Numbered from the stretch's first letter, positions 19,072-28,069 are shown. The stretch: DNA of 64,000 nucleotides from Mariniblastus sp964414815 (GCA_964414815.1 CAYPXY010000002.1:124001-188000); one strand, 5' to 3'. Numbers and translations: made by a program. The notes: a model not told the origin generated them from the letters alone.

Positions 19072-20190
19072 ATGAGTGATCAAATCGTCCGCGTTGCAAT
19101 GGTGGGACTTGGCTTCGGCGCGGAGTTTATTCCGATCTATCAGGCTCACCCCAACGCTCAAGTCCATGCGATCTGTCGGCGAAATGAGACGGAACTTAAC
19201 AAGGTCGGAGACCAGTTCGGGATTCCAACTCGCTATACGGAATATGCCGATGTGCTGGCCGATCCTGAGGTTGACTTTGTTCATATCAACAGCCCGATCC
19301 CCGACCACGGTCGGATGACGCTCGAAGCCCTCGACGCCGGCAAGCATGTGATGTGTACCGTTCCGATGTCTACCAGCATCGATGAATGCCGACTGATTGT
19401 CGAGAAAGTCCGCAGCACCGGTTTGAAATACATGATGGCAGAAACGGTGGTCTACAGTCGCGAGTTTCTGTTCGTCAAGCAGCTCTACGAGCAAGGCGAG
19501 CTCGGAAAAATCCAATACCTGGCCGCATCGCATCCCCAAGACATGGACGGCTGGCCGGATTACTGGGAGCGGATGATTCCGATGCACTACGCGACCCATG
19601 TGGTCAGCCCGGTACTTGGCCTGGTGAACGGATTGGCGGAGTACGTTTCCTGCCTCGGATCTGGAACCGTCCGTGATGATATTGAGAAAAAATCTGGCAA
19701 CCGTTTTGCCGTTGAGACGTGCCATATCAAGTTCCTCAACAGCGATCTAGCCGCCCATATCTGGCGATTCCTGTACGATACCGCTCGTCAGTATCGCGAA
19801 AGTATCGACGTGTACGGCTCCAAGAAATCATTTGAATGGTCGCTGGTCGAAGGTGGAAAGCACGTACTTCATACCGCTAAGAAGCCGGAGCACGAGATCG
19901 CCGAGTTGGTTGACGTGCCTGATTTTGCCCACTTGCTGCCTGAGCCGATCCGAAAATTCACACAGTCGATTGAGGATGCCGATCATTTGTCGTTCATTCA
20001 AGGCGGCGGCCACGGTGGATCGCATCCGCACCTGGTTCACGAGTTCGTCAGTGCCTTGATCGAAAACCGCGATCCATGGCCCAACGCCGTCACCAGTGCC
20101 AACTGGACCTGCGTCGGACTGTGCGCCCATGAATCGGCCCTGCAAGGCGGAGCCATCGTGCGGTTGCCTGAATTCACGCTGAACATTTAG
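19072..20190 (+). CDS. Gfo/Idh/MocA family oxidoreductase
   Basis: ATG 19072 is chosen: it has a good ribosome site (AGAAGGAAA) and starts just before the Rossmann motif (VAMVGLGFGAEF); an upstream extension to 18883 has no family support. The protein has 372 residues: an NAD(P)-binding fold (1-125), then the alpha/beta substrate domain. The usual EKP, whose Lys is catalytic, is replaced: the strand reads MCTVPMST near residue 103. The late motif GGGHGGSHPHLVHEF is typical of one planctomycete subgroup. The substrate is probably a sugar or sugar derivative, with chemistry uncertain given the missing Lys. Confidence 0.9.
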   Translation: MSDQIVRVAMVGLGFGAEFIPIYQAHPNAQVHAICRRNETELNKVGDQFGIPTRYTEYADVLADPEVDFVHINSPIPDHGRMTLEALDAGKHVMCTVPMSTSIDECRLIVEKVRSTGLKYMMAETVVYSREFLFVKQLYEQGELGKIQYLAASHPQDMDGWPDYWERMIPMHYATHVVSPVLGLVNGLAEYVSCLGSGTVRDDIEKKSGNRFAVETCHIKFLNSDLAAHIWRFLYDTARQYRESIDVYGSKKSFEWSLVEGGKHVLHTAKKPEHEIAELVDVPDFAHLLPEPIRKFTQSIEDADHLSFIQGGGHGGSHPHLVHEFVSALIENRDPWPNAVTSANWTCVGLCAHESALQGGAIVRLPEFTLNI

Positions 20191-20233
20191 AGATTTGTTT
20201 AAGGTTCTCTAAGCTTTTGACAGCCAGGTTTAG

Positions 20234-20348
20234 AACACTAATCAGCACTAATCTTCTTATGGATTGACGATTGTTTTTATTTTAAACAATGACTTTTTTG
20301 TAAGTGAATATTGTTGTTTATTAGTGTTGATTAGTGAATATTAGTGTT
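20234..20348. repeat. CACTAATC inverted-repeat element
   Basis: The left arm AACACTAATCAGCACTAAT (20234-20252) pairs with the right arm ATTAGTGTTGATTAGTG... (20320-20348), with an AT-rich middle. A related, more compact element lies at 56062-56116. It fills the gap between the oxidoreductase and the giant fusion gene and ends 28 bases before the chosen ATG, so it could influence transcription between them. Confidence 0.7.
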
Positions 20349-20376
20349 CCAACTTTCACCTCCCCCATCAAAGACG

Positions 20377-23300
20377 ATGCTTGCTCCACGAATGCCTGTT
20401 TTGTTTGTTTCTGTTCTGTATTTGTTGAACCTGGTTGTCTTAGTGCCTCAACTCAATGGTGATGACAGAGGGGGACCTTCCGGACTGGTACATTCCTTTG
20501 ACCGGGTTCGTTTGACTTCAACCTATTTCAGCGAGGGCGTGGCGGTAGGCGACATCAACGGTGATCAGATTCCCGACATCGTTTACGGCCCGTACTGGTT
20601 CGAAGGCCCCGATTTCAAAGTCCAGCGGGAAATCTATCGACCGGTTCCTCAACCGATGGAACGTTATGCCGATCATTTCTTTGCCTGGATGTATGACTTC
20701 AATGGCGATGGCCATCACGATGTGTTGGTGGTCGGTTTTCCGAGGACTCCTGCATTTGTCTATGAGAATCCTGGCCGTTTTGCCGAGGCAGGCAGCGATC
20801 CCGCTCATTGGAAAAAACATCAGGTCTTCGATTGGGTGTCGAATGAGTCGCCGACCTTCACGGATATCACGGGCGATGGAGTTCCCGAACTGGTTTGCTC
20901 TCGCGAAGGCATGTTCGGTTACGCGACGCCCGTGCCTGGCAGTTTTGAACCCTGGCAGTTTCATCGTATCTCCGGCAAAGTGACCGATGAACGTTTTGGT
21001 CATGGGCTGGGCGTCGGCGACATCGATGGCGATGGCCGCATCGATTTGATTGCAAAGGACGGCTGGTTTGAGCAGCCTGAAACGCTCGGCGGCAATCTGT
21101 GGAAGCATCATCCGTTCTCGTTCGCTGAGCCGGGCGGTGCGGATATGCATGTGGTCGATGTCAACGGCGACGGTCTCAATGATGTCATCACCTGCGTGGA
21201 TGCGCACGGCTGGGGATTGGTCTGGTGGGAACAGAAACGAACCGGCAGCAGCGAGATCGTGTTTGAAAAGCATTTGATCATGGGAAGCCGCCCATCGGAG
21301 AACGATTATGGGATTTATTTTTCAGAACCGCACTCGGTACAAGTCGCTGACATCGACGGAGATGGCTTACTCGATATCATCACCGGCAAAACGTACTGGT
21401 CGCACCACCGACGCGGCCCGAACTGGGACGCGGGAGCGGTGGTCTACTGGTTCAAACTTCAGCGTGATGGAAACGAAGTGAAATGGATCCCGCACTTGGC
21501 GGACGACTCGGCGGGTATCGGTCGGCAAATCGTGATCGCGGACGTAACCGGAAACGGACTACCGGATATTGTCACGGGTGGAATGCTGGGTTGCCATTTG
21601 CTGACCCACCAGACTGAGGAACTGACCGGCACCGGATTGCTTGCCGCCCAACCCAAACCGCGGCGCCCGATTGTCGAAGACCTGTCCGGCACCGACGCCG
21701 CAGCCAACATGACCGTGCCGCAGGGGTTCCATGTTCAACTGGCCGCCGCCGAACCGGATGTTCACCAGCCGGTCGCGATGGCGTTTGACGATCGCGGTCG
21801 GCTGTGGGTTGCCGAAGCGTATACCTATCCCGTCCGCGCACCGGAAGGACAGGGGCTGGACAAAATTGTGATTCTTGAAGATACCGACTTTGATGGTGTA
21901 TTCGACAGCCGAAAAGTGTTTGCAGAAAACCTCAACCTGGTCAGCGGACTGGAAGTCGGATTCGGTGGCGTCTGGGTGGGAGCAGCGCCTTACTTCATGT
22001 TCATCCCCGATGCCGACGGCGATGATGTTCCCGATGGTGAGCCACAGATTTTGCTCGATGGATGGGGCTATGAAGACACGCATGAAACACTCAACAGCTT
22101 TAACTGGGGGCCGGACGGTTGGCTTTATGGCTGTCACGGAGTCTTTACCCACAGCCGCGTCGGCAAACCTGGAACGCCCGACAAAGATCGCATTCCGATC
22201 AATGCGGGGTACTGGCGATACCATCCCGTCAAACATCAATTCGAAATTTTTGCCTGGGGAACGAGCAATCCCTGGGGAATCGATTTCAACGACCACGGTC
22301 AGGCGTTTTCGACGGCTTGCGTGATCCCGCATCTTTATCACGTGATTCAAGGCGGTCGATATCAGCGGCAGGCCGGACGGCATTTTGACCGATACGTTTT
22401 CGACGACATCAAAACGATCGCCGACCACTTGCACTACGCGGGCAACATCGGCGACCACGCCTGGTGGGGGCAGGAACCCGTCATCAAGGACGATACATCC
22501 GACGCCGGCGGTGGTCACGCGCACTGCGGTGCGATGATTTATTTGGGCGACAACTGGCCTGCTCGATACCGCAACCAGATTTTCTTCAACAACATCCACG
22601 GCAATCGCGTGAATGTGGATCGGCTGGTGCCCCATGGTTCAGGCTACATCGGAAAACACAGTGATGATTTGCTGATGGCCAATGATCGCTGGTTCCGCGG
22701 GATCAACTTGCGAACAGGCCCGGACGGAACGGTTTATTTGATTGACTGGTACGATAGAAATGCTTGCCACCGTGTGAATCCGGAAATCTGGGACCGGACG
22801 AACGGAAGGGTCTACAACGTTGCCTACGGTGTTCCGCAGCGGGAGTCAGTCCATCTATCCAGTCTATCCGATGCAGAATTGGCGGCCATGGTTTGGCATC
22901 CCAACGACTGGTTTGTCCGTCAGTCCAGAAAAATCCTGCAGCATCGAGCTGCGACCGGAAAGCTGGATCGACAAGCGATTTCCGAACTCTACTGGACATG
23001 GACCGAGGGGACGGATTCGCAGATCCTGCGCGGGATGTGGTTGGGACACGCAACAGGCATTGTTGGAAAAGACGCTTTAGTCAAGCTGTTGGACCATCCC
23101 TCAGCGTTTGTTGTCGGCTGGGCGATCCAATTGCTTTGCGAGGACAAGCAGCTTGACGAAGAAACGCTCCACAAGATCAAGGAACAGGTCGCCAAGTCGG
23201 ACTCTCATCCGGTCGCGCGACTCTATTTGGTTTCCGCGTTGCAGCGGCTGCCGCTGTCGCAGCGGTGGAGCGTGGTTGAAGCGTTGGTGAAAATTCAAGC

Positions 23301-25032
23301 CGATGCCAACGATCACAATCTACCACTGATGCTGTGGTACGCGGCCGAACCCTTGGTTGCCGAGAATCCTGCACGGGCGTTGAAGTTGGCGGAGACCTCG
23401 GCGATACCGCTGGTGCGGAGTTTTCTGATTCGCCGCATGGCCTTCGAACGCGAAGCCTTGGAGCAGCTGCTCGCGGCCGTTCCAGGATGGGCGGCGGAGC
23501 AACAACTGGATGCTTTGCAGCAACTGCGGACCGCACTTGAAGGCCAGGTCAACGTGGCGATGCCCGAAAGCTGGACGCAAGCCTACGAACCATTGTCAAA
23601 ACCCGAATCAAGTGTAGAGATTCGTGACTTGGCAGATCGAATCGCGGTGGTGTTTGGAGATCGGCGAGTGCTGCCCAACATGCGAGCCGCGTTGGCCGAT
23701 CGGTCCCGAGGCCTCGAAGAACGACACCGCGCACTGGAAATCCTGGTTCGCGGACGGGATCAGGAAATGGGAGATGCGTTGATTGCAGCATTGGATACGA
23801 CCGAGCTTCGATCTGCAGCCATCAAAGCCATGGCGAACTGCAACGACGAACGATTGCCTTCGACCCTGCTGGACCTGTACGCCCAATTTGATTCGACATC
23901 GCGAGCCGATGCGATTGCCACCTTGGTGATTCGTCCAGAATCCGCCAATCGATTGCTCGATGCGATTGATTCGAGAGACATTCCACGAGCCGATATTCAT
24001 GCTTATCACGTTCGGCAAATGACGTCGCTGGGTAATGAAGCACTTACCCAGCGTATCGAAACGACATGGGGCCGGATCGGCGAATCCAGTGCCGAACAGG
24101 CAGAGCAGATTCTGCAGTACAAATCCAGACTCACGCGGGCCGTTCTCGCGAGAGCCGACCGGGGCCACGGGCGGATGCTGTATCAGAAACACTGCGCCGC
24201 ATGCCATACGCTCTTCGGTGAAGGCGAAAAAGTCGGACCCGATTTGACCGGTTCGAATCGCGCCGATCTGGAGTACATACTGGAAAATTTGATTGCCCCT
24301 AACGCGGTGGTTGGCAAGGACTATCAAATGAGCGTATTGCAATTGGAAGATGGTCGAGTTATTTCGGGCTTAATCACGCTCGAGACGGACAGTGCGCTCA
24401 CCGTGAAAACCATCAATGACTCCGTCGTCGTAGCGAAAGACGAAATCGAAGCCCGCAAGTTGTCGGACCTGTCGTTGATGCCAAACGGATTGCTTGACCC
24501 GCTCAGCGATGACGAAGTCCGTGACATGATCGCGTATTTGGGCAGCCCCTCCCAAGTCCCACTCAGCGGCCCGAAATCCCCGATCGATCCCGAAACGGGC
24601 AAGGTCAGTGGTGCGATTGAAGGCGAATCCTTGAAGATCGTTGACAAAAGCGGTTCGGTAACCAGTCAGGACATGCGGGAATTTGCCAAGGATCGCTGGA
24701 GCGGCAACGACCACCTCTGGTGGCGCGGCGGAAAGCCAGGCGATCGACTGAAACTGGAAATCGAAGTCTCCGAATCCGCAGAATACGAATTGCAACTCGC
24801 CCTGACCCGCGCCCGCGACTACGGTATCGTGCAACTCTATTGGGACGAAGAGAAACTGGGTGATCCCATTGATCTATTCAACGAGCCAGATGTTTTGACG
24901 ACCGGTTTGCTGAGCTTCGGTACCAGAAAAATCGAGCAAGGTACCCACTATCTGACCATCGAAATTACGGGAGCCAATCCGAAAGCGGTGAAATCGTATA
25001 TGTTCGGTCTGGATTTTGTTTGGTTGAAGTAA
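20377..25032 (+). CDS. FG-GAP / PVC-type dehydrogenase / HEAT / cytochrome c multidomain protein
   Basis: ATG 20377 is preferred because a signal peptide follows (MPVLFVSVLYLLNLVVLV); a GTG at 20344 lies inside a repeat. The 1551 residues contain: FG-GAP/VCBS repeats with Ca-type loops (DINGDQIPDIV, DFNGDGHHDVL, DIDGDGRIDLI; about 40-420); a PVC-type membrane-bound dehydrogenase propeller (from about 445, PQGFHVQLAAAEPDVHQPVAM, to about 825); HEAT-like alpha repeats (about 840-1220); a cytochrome c domain with HCAACHTLFGEG (Cys1273, Cys1276, His1277) and VGPDLTGSNR; and a C-terminal beta-sandwich (about 1430-1551). It is probably an exported surface oxidoreductase passing electrons through heme c to the respiratory chain. 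The substrate is unknown. Confidence 0.9.
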   Translation: MLAPRMPVLFVSVLYLLNLVVLVPQLNGDDRGGPSGLVHSFDRVRLTSTYFSEGVAVGDINGDQIPDIVYGPYWFEGPDFKVQREIYRPVPQPMERYADHFFAWMYDFNGDGHHDVLVVGFPRTPAFVYENPGRFAEAGSDPAHWKKHQVFDWVSNESPTFTDITGDGVPELVCSREGMFGYATPVPGSFEPWQFHRISGKVTDERFGHGLGVGDIDGDGRIDLIAKDGWFEQPETLGGNLWKHHPFSFAEPGGADMHVVDVNGDGLNDVITCVDAHGWGLVWWEQKRTGSSEIVFEKHLIMGSRPSENDYGIYFSEPHSVQVADIDGDGLLDIITGKTYWSHHRRGPNWDAGAVVYWFKLQRDGNEVKWIPHLADDSAGIGRQIVIADVTGNGLPDIVTGGMLGCHLLTHQTEELTGTGLLAAQPKPRRPIVEDLSGTDAAANMTVPQGFHVQLAAAEPDVHQPVAMAFDDRGRLWVAEAYTYPVRAPEGQGLDKIVILEDTDFDGVFDSRKVFAENLNLVSGLEVGFGGVWVGAAPYFMFIPDADGDDVPDGEPQILLDGWGYEDTHETLNSFNWGPDGWLYGCHGVFTHSRVGKPGTPDKDRIPINAGYWRYHPVKHQFEIFAWGTSNPWGIDFNDHGQAFSTACVIPHLYHVIQGGRYQRQAGRHFDRYVFDDIKTIADHLHYAGNIGDHAWWGQEPVIKDDTSDAGGGHAHCGAMIYLGDNWPARYRNQIFFNNIHGNRVNVDRLVPHGSGYIGKHSDDLLMANDRWFRGINLRTGPDGTVYLIDWYDRNACHRVNPEIWDRTNGRVYNVAYGVPQRESVHLSSLSDAELAAMVWHPNDWFVRQSRKILQHRAATGKLDRQAISELYWTWTEGTDSQILRGMWLGHATGIVGKDALVKLLDHPSAFVVGWAIQLLCEDKQLDEETLHKIKEQVAKSDSHPVARLYLVSALQRLPLSQRWSVVEALVKIQADANDHNLPLMLWYAAEPLVAENPARALKLAETSAIPLVRSFLIRRMAFEREALEQLLAAVPGWAAEQQLDALQQLRTALEGQVNVAMPESWTQAYEPLSKPESSVEIRDLADRIAVVFGDRRVLPNMRAALADRSRGLEERHRALEILVRGRDQEMGDALIAALDTTELRSAAIKAMANCNDERLPSTLLDLYAQFDSTSRADAIATLVIRPESANRLLDAIDSRDIPRADIHAYHVRQMTSLGNEALTQRIETTWGRIGESSAEQAEQILQYKSRLTRAVLARADRGHGRMLYQKHCAACHTLFGEGEKVGPDLTGSNRADLEYILENLIAPNAVVGKDYQMSVLQLEDGRVISGLITLETDSALTVKTINDSVVVAKDEIEARKLSDLSLMPNGLLDPLSDDEVRDMIAYLGSPSQVPLSGPKSPIDPETGKVSGAIEGESLKIVDKSGSVTSQDMREFAKDRWSGNDHLWWRGGKPGDRLKLEIEVSESAEYELQLALTRARDYGIVQLYWDEEKLGDPIDLFNEPDVLTTGLLSFGTRKIEQGTHYLTIEITGANPKAVKSYMFGLDFVWLK

Positions 25033-25229
25033 GAATTTGTAGATGTGTGAAGCGGTCGTGATTGCTGCGGTAAACTGTGTGGCAATCCGTTGGAACTAGA
25101 AACAACCAGCGATGAAAACCACAATGTGACCACGTAATACGCCACACATGCTTTCAGGCAATGCACCAATGGTCTTTCTTTTTGCCATTGCAACAATAGG
25201 TTATAACGCCATCAGGGTAACAGAGAAGA

Positions 25230-25448
25230 ATGGACCATCCCGACAAACACATCCGTGAAGCGATCAAGTATGCGATTGGGAACGGTTGGAGATTTGTGAA
25301 AGCGGGGCCGCGGGCCCACATCTATGGTACGCTGTTATGTGGGCAAGGCCATGGAGGTTGTGCAATCAGAGTCCATTGCACTCCGCGCAACCCCAAGAAC
25401 CATGCCAAACGTATTAAAAAAGCAGTCGATCGGTGTCCGGGAACTTGA
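25230..25448 (+). CDS. small basic HicA-like protein (toxin-antitoxin-like pair, first gene)
   Basis: This 72-residue protein matches a widespread two-gene module as I remember it: IREAIKYAIGNGWRFVKAGPRAHIYGTLLC followed by the conserved end STPR-type stretch (CTPRNPKNHAKRIKKAVDRCPG). The fold resembles HicA-like double-stranded-RNA-binding domains (helix, GW..., His in the AHIYG strand). Function of this module is not established to my knowledge. It is followed 50 bases later by its usual partner. Start ATG 25230 has GAGAAG in front. Confidence 0.7.
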   Translation: MDHPDKHIREAIKYAIGNGWRFVKAGPRAHIYGTLLCGQGHGGCAIRVHCTPRNPKNHAKRIKKAVDRCPGT

Positions 25449-25498
25449 TCCCTGGGGAGCGTGTTGATCGCTGAAACTACAACCCAAAGGTAACTGCC

Positions 25499-25753
25499 AT
25501 GCAAACCTATTGTTTTACAATTCATCTGGCCGACAGGTTCGAAAATGAAGAACTGTGTGATCGCATCTATGGCGTATGCGACGATTCAACGGCGACCCGT
25601 GACGGGGAAGGCAGGTTACTACTGGAATTTGATCGAGATGCGAAAACCCTGGAAGATGCTATTCGTTCGGCGCTGGCGGATGTAACCTCTGTCGGCGCAA
25701 CGCCCCGGTCAATTTCCATCGAAACCAGCGACTTGGCACCGCTGGTCGGCTAA
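25499..25753 (+). CDS. partner of the HicA-like gene, probably truncated by a stop codon
   Basis: The 84 residues fit the N-terminal domain of the partner protein: YCFTIHLADRFENEELCDRIYGVCDDSTA, LLEFDRDAKTLEDAIRSALADV and SIETSDLAPL. Relatives that I recall continue with a helix-turn-helix of the type ...ARRTGRTRQSV. Here a TAA at 25751 stops the frame, but the same frame beyond it reads TMARQSVLTWSLSKG, which looks like the remains of that helix-turn-helix. The gene therefore seems recently broken, or the pair works with a shortened partner. Confidence 0.65.
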   Translation: MQTYCFTIHLADRFENEELCDRIYGVCDDSTATRDGEGRLLLEFDRDAKTLEDAIRSALADVTSVGATPRSISIETSDLAPLVG

Positions 25754-25756
25754 ACC

Positions 25757-25912
25757 ATGGCACGGCAATCGGTCTTGACATGGAGCCTTTCCAAAGGATC
25801 ACTGGAGCGGCAGCGGCCAATGAGATTGGTCATGGCATTTTTGATCTATGCAATTCATTTACATTCTGCGGTCGAAATAGCCGTTGTTGGAAATGAATCT
25901 CCGAGATTAGTC
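25757..25912 (+). pseudogene. decayed duplicate of the 5' end of the FG-GAP gene at 26678
   Basis: The frame from 25757 encodes RLVMAFLIYAIHLHSAVEIAVVGNESPRL. This aligns residue by residue with GLAIGFLAYALPLHSSVEVAEIGNDSPGL at the start of the downstream FG-GAP protein; about half the positions are identical, and the DNA is likewise similar. Nothing of the following FG-GAP domain is present: the similarity ends at a GGACAGGCAC hairpin (25915). The first residues may instead derive from the broken helix-turn-helix of the preceding gene, so the fragment may be a chimera of two remnants. Confidence 0.65.
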
Positions 25913-25914
25913 AC

Positions 25915-25964
25915 AAAGGACAGGCACCTTGATCATGCTCACATTGGTAAAGTGCCTGTCCTTT
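25915..25964. repeat. GGACAGGCAC hairpin, perfect arms
   Basis: Perfect 13-base arms AAAGGACAGGCAC and GTGCCTGTCCTTT enclose a 24-base loop. The element sits exactly at the edge of the decayed FG-GAP fragment. It belongs to the same family as 12954, 28130 and 33164. Confidence 0.85.
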
Positions 25965-26020
25965 GTTCCCCATTTCTGCGGCTGTCCTCGATACGCTCTA
26001 TTGGCAGAGTTGAATTGAAT

Positions 26021-26284
26021 CTAGTGAGCAACTGTCGTCGAAAGCATTGACTCCAACGTCTCCTGGATGATGCCCTTGCTGTGGAGGTGGACTTCTGTTG
26101 ACAACAAATCCGCTGACGTAACAGTCTCGTCTTTCCCACGATTAAATGCCAGCAGTGTGTCGGTTTCGACATGGAAAAAAACACGAGGACTGGAGTCATT
26201 GACAGACACTCGCTGTTCGAAGCCAAGCGAATGGAGCATGTCAAACAGGTGTTGATAGCGATAGCTGAGTGCAACCTTGCTCAT
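26021..26284 (-). CDS. small HicA/toxin-like hypothetical protein
   Basis: The gene encodes 87 residues from ATG 26284, which is chosen for a good ribosome site (CAGGAG, 5 bases away). The sequence has a helix (YRYQHLFDMLHSLGFEQRV), a strand with a buried His (PRVFFHVETDTLLAFNRG), and a C-terminal helix region (SADLLSTEVHLHSKGIIQETLESML). The order resembles HicA-type toxins and related small proteins, but no family can be named safely. A perfect 21-base hairpin stands 23 bases upstream, and a DUF4365-like remnant precedes it on the same strand. Confidence 0.55.
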   Translation of the reverse strand: MSKVALSYRYQHLFDMLHSLGFEQRVSVNDSSPRVFFHVETDTLLAFNRGKDETVTSADLLSTEVHLHSKGIIQETLESMLSTTVAH

Positions 26285-26306
26285 TGGGTACTCCTGAATA
26301 GATTTT

Positions 26307-26357
26307 GGAATTGACGCAACCATGTTCATTGTGGTGGAACATGGTTGCGTCAATTCC
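26307..26357. repeat. perfect 21-base-arm hairpin
   Basis: The arm starting GGAATTGACGCAACCATG (26307-26327) is complemented without mismatch at 26337-26357 across a 9-base loop. On the minus strand it separates the DUF4365-like fragment from the small toxin-like gene. It could be an insertion scar, a terminator without a T-run, or a regulatory hairpin in front of the toxin-like gene. Confidence 0.85.
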
Positions 26358-26504
26358 ATAGTCGTTCCGGGGAGCGTCAAGCCAATGACCACGTTGAAGT
26401 ACCTTTCGCTCCAGGAAGTTGTAGCTGAGATCGGCCATAACGTGCTCATCGGTTCGTACCTTCCGATTCGGGTCATATGGCTGGTTGGGTCCACGATTTG
26501 TCAT
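26330..26504 (-). pseudogene. DUF4365-like N-terminal remnant
   Basis: From ATG 26504 the minus strand reads RTDEHVMADLSYNFLERKVLQRGHW and PRNDYGIDATMFHHNEHG. As I recall, these resemble the start of DUF4365 proteins, a restriction-endonuclease-like fold whose RxYGID motif is catalytic. Similarity ends inside the perfect hairpin, and the rest of the expected domain (its LQLK strand) is missing. It is therefore a truncated copy. The family call comes from memory of the motif only. Confidence 0.4.
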
Positions 26505-26677
26505 GCTAAGATATGCTACAAAGAAAGTGCATTGGATAAAACAGCGATTGGCGATTTTTGTTTGGCTTCAGGTTTGCACGGTTGCACTTCTGACAGTCAA
26601 AATAGCTGAATAAATCGACTATAATAGATTCGATCCTCCGTCCAAAAGTAAAATGCTTACCCAACAGGAGAGCCGAT

Positions 26678-28069
26678 ATGAATTTTTCTCCGGTGCCCAA
26701 AAGGCAGTTACTGGGGTTGGCCATTGGGTTTTTGGCCTACGCACTTCCACTGCATTCTTCGGTTGAAGTAGCAGAAATTGGGAATGACTCTCCGGGATTG
26801 AGAGGGCTCGACTGCGACGACCGGCACCCATCTGCTTCGATATTGACCAACGACTTGCCCAAGTTTGAAGCCCAGGAAATTGACTCGGATCTAAAGATTG
26901 GGTATGGGGTCATCATCGAGGATATCGATGGCGATGGCAGGCCTGACATCGTTGTGGTCGATCAACATCAGGTAGTGTGGTATCGCAATCCTGGATCACG
27001 CGGGGAGAAATGGCACAAATATGTGATTTTGGACGGCCAGACACGAAAAGATAATGTGTGCATCGCAGCCATCGACATCGACGGTGACGGGTTGCCTGAG
27101 TTGGTCGTGGGCGCGGGCTGGCAGCCATTTAATACCCAGATCGCCGGTCAACTGGTTTGGCTGCGACGCGGCGATGATGTGACTCATCCCTGGACGATGT
27201 ATGAATTGCCTTGTGACGAGCCGAGCGTTCATCGGGTACGAGCGATCGACATCGATGATGATGGAAAACGGGAGATCGTTCATGTACCGCTGATGGGTCG
27301 CGACGCAACGCGCGAAGGGAACTGGATGGATGGCCAGCCCCTGGCGGTTGTTGCTTTGAAAGTTCCCGATACCGAACCGGAAAAGAAAGAAAACTGGAAA
27401 TCGGTTGTTTTGTCTCAAAAGCTGCATGTGGCTCATGGCTTTAGCGAAGGTCACGAAGGCGGATTTGCAAGGCCGGGGCGTTCGATTCTGGTTGGCAGCT
27501 ACGATGGAATCAGCCTGATCTATCCGGAAGGAACCGAATCTCAATGGACCACCCTGCTCATGCATTCCGCCCATCAGGAGAATCCGTCGGGAAATCGTGG
27601 CGCCAGTGAAATCAAGGTGTCCAATGACGGTCGTGGGGTGATCGCAACCATCGAGCCTTGGCACGGAAATCAGGTGGTGGTTTACACGCCTGGGAAACCG
27701 GATCCTGAAAAAGCCTTTTCGCTCAATCGTCATGTCATCGATCGGCAACTGCTGTGGGGCCATGCGGTCTGGTTTGCAGATCTCGACGGCGATGGTGTGG
27801 ATGAGTTGATTGTAGGAGTGCGGGACGATCCCAATCCCGACCAAGCAGGCAATTTTGTCGAACGACGGGGCGTGCGGTTGTACAAGTCGCTCGATGCAGC
27901 GGGTGAGAAGTGGCAACGAACCATCCTGGAAAATGGCGGCGTTGCGGTCGAAGACCTTGCTGCGGCGGACCTGGACAATGATGGTAACATCGATATCGTT
28001 GCCGTCGGTCGACAAACGGGAAATGCCCGTATCTACTGGAATCTCAATGCGGCGGACGACAAGCCGTAA
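26678..28069 (+). CDS. secreted FG-GAP/VCBS repeat protein
   Basis: The gene encodes 463 residues, with AGGAGAG well placed before ATG 26678. A signal peptide (about 1-28, LLGLAIGFLAYALPLHS) precedes a seven-bladed FG-GAP-type propeller with Ca-binding loops such as DIDGDGRPDIVVVD, DIDGDGLPELVVG, DIDDDGKREIVHV, DLDGDGVDELIVG and DLDNDGNIDIVAVG. No enzyme motif is visible. These planctomycete propellers are secreted or surface-exposed. A decayed duplicate of its first 30 codons lies 800 bases upstream. Confidence 0.88.
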   Translation: MNFSPVPKRQLLGLAIGFLAYALPLHSSVEVAEIGNDSPGLRGLDCDDRHPSASILTNDLPKFEAQEIDSDLKIGYGVIIEDIDGDGRPDIVVVDQHQVVWYRNPGSRGEKWHKYVILDGQTRKDNVCIAAIDIDGDGLPELVVGAGWQPFNTQIAGQLVWLRRGDDVTHPWTMYELPCDEPSVHRVRAIDIDDDGKREIVHVPLMGRDATREGNWMDGQPLAVVALKVPDTEPEKKENWKSVVLSQKLHVAHGFSEGHEGGFARPGRSILVGSYDGISLIYPEGTESQWTTLLMHSAHQENPSGNRGASEIKVSNDGRGVIATIEPWHGNQVVVYTPGKPDPEKAFSLNRHVIDRQLLWGHAVWFADLDGDGVDELIVGVRDDPNPDQAGNFVERRGVRLYKSLDAAGEKWQRTILENGGVAVEDLAAADLDNDGNIDIVAVGRQTGNARIYWNLNAADDKP

